64,000 bases of DNA, from assembly GCA_020634245.1 (NCBI GenBank), contig JACKCC010000019.1:62001-126000 (forward strand). Reading direction: 5' to 3'. Position 1 is the stretch's first letter. Every line of letters starts with the position of its first letter. Below the pieces are notes generated by a model, which had not been told where the DNA came from, searched no databases, and was given only the letters and a program-made list of their open reading frames with translations. This DNA is from Ardenticatenaceae bacterium. Its GTDB lineage: Bacteria; Chloroflexota; Anaerolineae; Promineifilales; Promineifilaceae. A program made the position numbers and the translations under genes. Shown piece after piece: positions 58,804 to 64,000 of the stretch.

Positions 58804-58827
58804 TTCTGCCTTCTGATTTCTGCCCTT
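58804..58827. repeat. Word array CTGCCTTCTGATTTCTGCCC
   Basis: Short member of the CTGCCTTCTGCC family between two converging genes, as at 42495-42553. Confidence 0.5.
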
Positions 58828-59852
58828 ACAACGCCTCGCCACAAACTGGACAAACCGTGGCATCGGGGGAAACGGCCGTTTCACACACCGGACACACCAG
58901 TTCAAACTCAGCACCACATTGGGGACAAACCAAATCATCTTCACTTACAGCGGCCAGACAGGCCGGGCAAAGCAGCTGCTGGCAATGGGGACATTCGTCG
59001 CTGCCTTTGAAGCGATGGGCTGCCGTGGCAGGTAGGGCAGACAATCGACGACTGATAAAACCGCAAAGTGCAAGTTTTTTCATCAGCTTTCCAGGCTGAT
59101 CTGGCGCCAGGCAAATGCGGAAACTACAAGCCGGAAGAAGCGCGATTGGCCGGATTTGAATCATACATTCGACATTGCCACAATCTGCACCCAAGTCGTC
59201 ACCGGCAACAAGGAATGGATGACGCGGCGGTGCTGCGTTGGTTGGTACGCGGCTGCCGCAGTCCGCAGTGTTCATACCGGGCAGTAAACTGGCATGGCAC
59301 TGGCTGCAAAAAAGGCGGGGAACAGGGTGTTGCAGTTAAAGAAATGTCGGTTCCGGCTGTCAATTCAAAGTTGCAGGTAGACACCTGAAAAGAGCGGCGT
59401 GGTGCAGTGACAGATTTCATCGTCTTGCCAATCAATTGACGCGACTACAAAACGTTGCTGCACTTCCAGGTACGACTGCTCCGGACGTAAAAGTATCGTG
59501 CCGCAAACCGGTGCATTGCCGGTGTATGTTTCTTCCGCTTCGTTCAGGTTCGGACGGAGAAGCTGGACACTGAGCGGCGACCGAGAGTCGCTTGCTGGCA
59601 CGGCCGTTTTCAACCTCATCTTCCAACGCCGCCTGCAATGCGGGCAATTACCGCACGCGGACGATCCTCGTCACAAAGCGAGCAGAAAACGGCAACCCTG
59701 CGCCGCAGCGAGGGGCAAGAAACATCGTCAGCGCGATGGGGGCGCGGCAGGATGGGCGGTAATTTGCCTACATCATTTGGGGCACTGGCGGCGTCATGGG
59801 GAATAATGGCGTAAGCAGGTCGTGGGCAGCGAGTTAGTAGTGCGGGCATCAA
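58826..59852 (-). pseudogene. Zinc-ribbon protein, frameshifted
   Basis: The C-terminal end is clear: CPHCQQLLCPACLAA, then CPQCGAEFELVCPVC and TVCPVCGEAL, that is, three CxxC knuckle pairs of a double zinc ribbon. Upstream in other frames come LNEAEETYTGNAPVCGTILL and VVASIDWQDDEICHC, which look like coding sequence of the same gene, and a start near 59850. The pieces are joined by frame changes. The function is unknown; tandem zinc ribbons of this kind often cap membrane or regulatory proteins. Confidence 0.6.
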
Positions 59853-59879
59853 TTTATCCTTTTCGTTTGTAGCACGGAT

Positions 59880-60233
59880 TCAACCTGCCAAAGCGGGCAC
59901 TACAAACCAAATTTTTGGTAATTTTACAACGGGGGCAGATCGTAGGTAACGCCGTTTCAATTCCCCGGGGCTTGTCTTCGCTAAAAATTCCGCAATAATC
60001 CGGACAATGGCAACGATTCCGATTATGGCAATCATCGCGCCGGTATCACAGGTAGCTAAATCCTTTGGCCAGACAACTCCTGTCAGTTTGGGGAGCCAGG
60101 ACCACTGGTTAAAAAATAAAATCCGTAGAAAGTAGCGGTAAACAAAACCAATGAGTAAAGAATCCACGTTATCAACCCCCGATGATTCTCGAACTAACAC
60201 GTACAGGGCAAGCGCTAATAAAAGTCTGGCCAT
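59880..60233 (-). CDS. Small membrane protein, unknown function
   Basis: About 117 residues: an N-terminal helix (ARLLLALALYVLV), a middle part with FVYRYFLRILFFNQWSWL, a second helix (AMIAIIGIVAIVRIIAEFL) and a basic end. It lies between the YprB-like and zinc-ribbon genes on the same strand. Since its surroundings are full of indels the ends may be wrong. No family is recognised. Confidence 0.45.
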   Translation of the reverse strand: MARLLLALALYVLVRESSGVDNVDSLLIGFVYRYFLRILFFNQWSWLPKLTGVVWPKDLATCDTGAMIAIIGIVAIVRIIAEFLAKTSPGELKRRYLRSAPVVKLPKIWFVVPALAG

Positions 60234-60384
60234 AATCAATCTCTGTCCAGGTTATAGCCGGCATGACACCGAAAATCAAAACTTTTCCAGCTCAACCTGC
60301 CAGATTGCTGCCAATGATCACACACGGCTGTACCCAGCAATGACCATGCCCAACAAAGGCTATGCGAAGTCGAATAATCAATGT

Positions 60385-61560
60385 CTTACGCATTTCTCCC
60401 CATTTGCCAAAGGATCTATTCGATGCTCTAATTCATCGCGGGCCAAAGCCGCCGGCCTTGACTCCAACTTTGGGGACAAGGTCAATGCCTGCTCTGTCCA
60501 GCGAGGCGGCGACCAAATCCAGCTCGTGCTATCTTATATTACTGGCCAGTTCCACGGGCGCGGTGATGCACGTCAGCAGGGTAAGGCGATTTGCTGCCAG
60601 AGGGGAGACAGCTTCTGGTGATGACGGGCCGTTCCGCTTCAACAACCAGTCAATCTTCAAACAAAGCCTGATGGTACAAATCAAGGGTAACTTTGGCGGC
60701 AAAGCGCAAATTTTGCTCCGATTATCGGGCCCGCGCTGCCTGCCATCGCCCAGGCTAACGGTCACTGATGGTCGCCGGCATCCGGTTATCAGCAATCGGG
60801 CAACCTGAGTCGCCACGTCACCATGGAGAGCATGTCGATTTCGTTGTGGTAGAAGACGCGAGGGATAGCTATGGCCGTCACCACTGCGTGCAAGAAGTCA
60901 TAGATACAAACCGAATGAGAAACCGGCACGTTCCTGCGCTGTGCTGAAAGAGCTGTTTAATTACCCAGGAGCCACCGAGCCAAACTGCGCCTGCCACAGA
61001 CGGCGCGATGGTTGCAGCAGGTCATCGTGGGCACGCTGCACCCGGCCTTAAGATCCGGTTCGGCGAGAGGTAGTGAGTGTCGAGGAGAGGTAAGTCGAAG
61101 GTGCTTAAGCCGTTAAACGGTCACCAGCCCGCTTTTTTCGGCTAGCAGTTCATCCAGCAGCAGCACGCCGGTTCTGTCGCCAAAATCGCAGGAAATATTG
61201 GCGGACGACCAGCGCCCTTCTCGAGGCGCCACGCCGACCATGAAGGCGATGAACCTGGCGCCGGCCAGGCCGGTTGTCTCGGTATCCAGGAAGAGGAAAT
61301 CGCGGAAGCTTAGGTTAGGAGGCGGGTGTCTTGAGGTATACGGCCGTCCCCAATTTGGGCGCCAACAAATCAACAGCCCGATCCTGCCTATGTTTCAGTT
61401 GAGCTGATAAACTTTGGTCTAAAACGTAGCAGGCCAAATCGTTGGTCTTCAACCACCCAGCCCTGGTAGCAAAACATCCAAAGATTGAGGATTGACGATT
61501 GATGATTGACGATTGATACAGCCAATGACTCATCAGCAGCCGACAGCCGATCACGGTCAA
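60385..61560 (-). pseudogene. YprB-like exonuclease (RNase H fold) gene, frameshifted
   Basis: The N-terminal catalytic motif is clear at about 61270-61313: FRDFLFLDTETTGLAGARF with the DEDD-type Asp-Glu pair. Further on, RVFYHNEIDMLSMVT at 60819-60863 gives the conserved HN-x-x-D-x-L-S motif, followed by ATQVARLL. A TPR-like tail can be pieced together from three frames (YHQALFEDWLL; VELA; LEHRIDRL). Upstream, in a third frame, stands LDQSLSAQLKHRQDRAVDLL. The order fits one YprB-type gene broken by at least five small indels. Confidence 0.75.
61483..61521. repeat. Word array GATTGAGGATTGACGATTGATGATTG
   Basis: Six GATTGANN words in a row, the same vocabulary as 36075-36154 and 39290-39316. 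Confidence 0.65.
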
Positions 61561-61815
61561 CCAGCGGCGCGGGCTTCAGATTTCGTGTCTCTTTGTGTCA
61601 TTATACCTAAACGCGGTGCGCAGCTTGTTCTGCCAATTTCGTCCATAAGCCAATTATCGTAGGGGAAACGGTGCGGCATAACTTATAAAACTGACAGCCT
61701 CTTCCGCAGCACTGTCTCCTTGTGTTCTGGCGAGACGACCGTAGGTAAACGCCATTTGTTCTTCTTGGTACCGTCCTGTGGTCGTCCTGCCCTCGCATAT
61801 TTATCTTTACGTTAT
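61561..61815. other. Unassigned stretch between the YprB-like and synthetase genes
   Basis: On the minus strand a reading frame with MAFTYGRLARTQGDSAAEE and AVSFISYAAPFP looks coding but is broken after about 35 residues. I cannot assign a family. It is within the indel-rich block, so it may be the remains of a short gene between the two larger ones. Confidence 0.3.
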
Positions 61816-63710
61816 TTTGCCCAGTTTTGACTTCATCTACCGCCTCTGTTAACCAACCGGATGTCGTCGTCGCCTGTAGGTGCCATGCGGATGATACGGC
61901 GCATCACTTTGTAATACGTGTCTTGGGATGTCGTTAATTGAAACCAGATTTCTTTTAGGCGCTAACGGTTTGCCCATCTCGAGAAAGGACTTTAGCCCGC
62001 AGTTCGGCCTGCAGTTCGTCAGTTGGCTCGAAACCCGGAGCCAAACGGCAGAAACAGACGACCCGTTGCCTTGATGAGTGGGTACAATCAGATGGCAGCG
62101 GGCTTCTGGTCATTGCGGCGATTCACCAACACCACCTCCACCTGCCGGCTCCAACCGTTTGCTGCCACCTTGATCGTGTCGTCGGAGCGGGCCCAGAATG
62201 TACCGCCATCGTCATCGATGGTAAAAATCGCCATGCACCCAGACGTTCTCAAACAGCGACCAGTAGGGTGCTGTCCAGATGAAGCGCTCATCTTAAAAGC
62301 TGCGCGTCATCCCAATCCAGGGAGCGCTGAATGACCAGTTCACCGACCTGATTGCGTACCGAGCTGCCACTCATCGACGACGTCGGCAGACGCTGGGGCA
62401 GGCCGGAAAGCAGCCGAGCCTCTAGTGGCTGCGGATTGCCTGGGCGACAATCCTGCCAGAAATGGTGCCGCCGGAGTAGTTGATAACGGCCGTTTCGCCA
62501 ACCACGTTAAACAGCCACAACCATGATCAGTTCCACTTGTCTGCCGGTCGAGGCAGTATTTGATGGACGACAAATCGTAAGCCTTTAACCGCGCTGCGCA
62601 AGAAACGAGGGCGCGGATGAGCGTTGGCGAGACACCCAACTGGCTGATTTTAAGCGTCGACCACCCGCTGCAGCCAGATGGGACCGTGGGGATAATCGGG
62701 CGCACCATCAAATGAAGAAGGTCGCTCTAAGAGCAGCGCGCGCCGAAGACCAGCCAGGGTCCCATCATCCAGCCCATGTCGGTCATCCAATAGATACCGC
62801 CGCGCCTGTATCGTCGGTGCTGAAGGCTGGCGTCCTGTGCTGCCTTGATGGAAAGCCGCAGTGAGTGTGGACGGCGCTTTGCTTCTGCCGGTGGTGCTGG
62901 AGGTGTAGATGAGCATGTGATTAAATCTTCAGCGGTGGTCGCGGTTCGGCTTGGTTAATTGGTTGGAATGCGTCGGGTACCAGTGGTCATTTGCCGTTCA
63001 CGTTAACTCATTCCCCGCCCGCTGTAACACAATCACACGCTCCAACGTAGTACACCCCACCGCATCATCGGCTGCCGGTTGAGGGCACGATTTGCCGCGA
63101 CGGAAAAACTATCGGCGGTGAATATGCCTTGGCCCCGGCATCGACCAATCGATTGAATCAAAAACTGCGCTATAGCTGGAAAAACAGCGGCAAAATCACG
63201 CCACCGATTTTGGCCGATGAAGCAAAAGTAAATAACAATCTCCGGCGTCGCGGCAGTGAAGGCTGATGTCAGCGTTTTGGCCAGGCCCAGGCTGCGCAGG
63301 GCGTTGGCGCATTGGTTGACCTGACGGTGGAGTTCGGCGTAGGTCAGGCTGCGGGTGTCACCTTCTTCGGATTCATAGAGAACGGCCGTTTCTCCCGCCG
63401 TTGCCTCATTTTCGGCCCACTTGTCCACGCAGTTAGTAACGATGTTTAATTGCCCACCGACACACCACTCCGGCCATTGAATGCCGTGCGACAAATCCAC
63501 GACCTGGGAATACGGTTTTTGAAATTGAATATCGAGGAACTTGAAGACAGCATCGGTGAACCAAGCCACATCAGCTGTTGACCGATCCATCAACTCATCA
63601 AATGAGCCAATACCGTGTTGGTCCATAAACCGTTTCAAGTTGCTGTGTTCGACGTACTCCGGGGTCGGCTGCCAGACAATCTCACCGCCAAAATCAAATT
63701 TTTCAGACAT
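61816..63710 (-). pseudogene. Acetyl-CoA (or acetoacetyl-CoA) synthetase-like gene, frameshifted
   Basis: The first 145 or so residues from the ATG at 63710 are clean (GGAGG upstream): EIVWQPTPEYVEHSNLKRFM to LTYAELHRQVNQCANALRSLG, as in AMP-forming acyl-CoA synthetases of the Acs family. After about 63280 the frame changes repeatedly, yet family pieces keep the right order: LIYTSSTTGRSKA (62916 to 62870), YPHGPIWLQRVVDA (about 62655), SQLGVSPTLIRALV, SDDTIKVAANG (about 62190) and the C-terminal KVMRRIIRMA near 61890. The enzyme would activate a short acid with CoA and ATP. The many indels point to poor sequence rather than decay. Confidence 0.85.
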
Positions 63711-63759
63711 CGCAGCCCTCCGTAAAAAATAGTGTGAATCAGTATCAATTAAATGGTAA

Positions 63760-63815
63760 TGCAAAGGGGCAGAGTTGCAAAGTGGCAGAGTGGTAAAGTC
63801 AGGGTAAAGTTGGGG
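63760..63815. repeat. Word array GCAAAGTGGCAGAGTGG
   Basis: GGCAGAGTTGCAAAGTGGCAG words upstream of the synthetase gene, of the GTGGCAAAG family also seen at 31102-31205. Confidence 0.65.
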
Positions 63816-63853
63816 CATGGAATCCTGGAAAACATTAAACCGACGAACAATAC

Positions 63854-64000
63854 TCAATCACAGTAAATTTTGCGGGTGAACTCAATAATCAGAAGCCTCC
63901 CCTGATGGTCAAACCACAAAGATTGGGTTCCGGCATTATTGATTTTGCCATCGGTGGCCGCCGAGACGGTGATTGCCGTTTCCTCTGTTTGCAGGTCAAC
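63854..64000 (-). CDS. C-terminal end of an unidentified protein
   Basis: The last 48 codons of a minus-strand gene that begins beyond the window: VDLQTEETAITVSAATDG, then QSLWFDHQGRLLIIEFTRK and a stop at 63854-63856. The frame is clean and the sequence looks like the beta-strand end of a globular domain. No family can be named from this fragment. It would precede the synthetase gene in the same direction. Confidence 0.55.
   Translation of the reverse strand, partial: VDLQTEETAITVSAATDGKINNAGTQSLWFDHQGRLLIIEFTRKIYCD

Larger units (their letters stand above)
431..63388. repeat. Highly iterated palindrome ACGGCCGT, about 100 copies
   Basis: The octamer ACGGCCGT is its own reverse complement and recurs on average every 640 bp, both inside genes and between them. 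Examples start at 431, 578, 998, 1230, 2252, 3927, 5583, 13515, 17608, 23213, 29444, 37029, 47998, 54504 and 63381. At this base composition about one copy would be expected by chance. In coding DNA it reads as Thr-Ala-Val, Asn-Gly-Arg or (X)-Arg-Pro depending on frame, which explains the many TAV and NGR tripeptides in the proteins. It is absent from the IS element at 41387-42426. It resembles the HIP1 element of cyanobacteria in behaviour, not in sequence. Confidence 0.93.

Noticed and set aside
57760..63280. Reading the broken genes as a biological pseudogene island
   Set aside because: Unrelated and normally essential genes on both strands are broken at the same density, with sharp borders, which points to sequence quality rather than decay.

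Overview
The window looks like chromosomal DNA of a Chloroflexota bacterium, most likely of the Anaerolineae side. This rests on the gene content: surface proteins anchored by a C-terminal helix after a Pro/Thr stalk, a GlyA-GcvT fusion, RNase Y, an energy-coupling-factor (ECF) B12 transporter and reductive dehalogenases. It is an inference, not a phylogeny. Two genome-wide signatures run through the window. One is the palindrome ACGGCCGT, which I count about 100 times by eye. The other is a set of short word arrays (tandem 7-12 nt words, often followed by their reverse complement) that sit at operon joints and in places inside genes.

Region 1 (0-4 kb): the N-terminus of an SLC13-type permease, a mercaptopyruvate sulfurtransferase, a fructosamine kinase and two related lipoproteins. 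Region 2 (4-11.5 kb): a minus-strand vitamin B12 locus. A cobalamin riboswitch with an intrinsic terminator precedes an anchored alpha/alpha-toroid protein, an anchored Cys-rich protein resembling the beta domain of intrinsic factor, an ECF S component, EcfT, a double EcfA and a PduO-type adenosyltransferase. Together they read as capture, import and adenosylation of cobalamin. Region 3 (11.5-21.5 kb): two reductive dehalogenase genes (rdhA) each with an rdhB anchor, a NosR/RdhC-like flavo-iron-sulfur membrane protein, ApbE and a TPR protein, next to a histidine kinase and NarL-type regulator. RdhA needs a corrinoid, so regions 2 and 3 make one physiological unit.

Region 4 (21.6-29.5 kb): initiator tRNA, PhhB, a V4R protein, a GNAT enzyme, recA-recX-rny and a deazaflavin-type oxidoreductase. 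Region 5 (29.5-38 kb): a TetR-controlled ABC-2 export operon of the YbhGFSR type, with a clear promoter and operator, carrying an extra toroid protein and a four-helix-bundle gene. Region 6 (38-48 kb): a catalytically dead-looking beta-lactamase-fold lipoprotein, three tandem NTF2-like genes, a LysM gene split by an IS982-type element with a 5-bp target duplication, a CaCA antiporter, a PII-like protein, TyrA and a large lipoprotein.

Region 7 (48-57.2 kb): the GlyA-GcvT fusion, a phosphoribosyltransferase, SRP RNA, a YabE-like protein, KsgA, L21, L27, an L31 carrying an RNA-polymerase alpha-CTD-like domain, thymidine kinase and Hpt. Region 8 (57.2-64 kb): genes for a CCA-adding enzyme, a zinc-ribbon protein, a YprB-like exonuclease and an acyl/acetyl-CoA synthetase. 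All are broken by many small indels between about 57.77 and 63.28 kb. The pattern looks like a poor-quality sequence block rather than ordinary gene decay.
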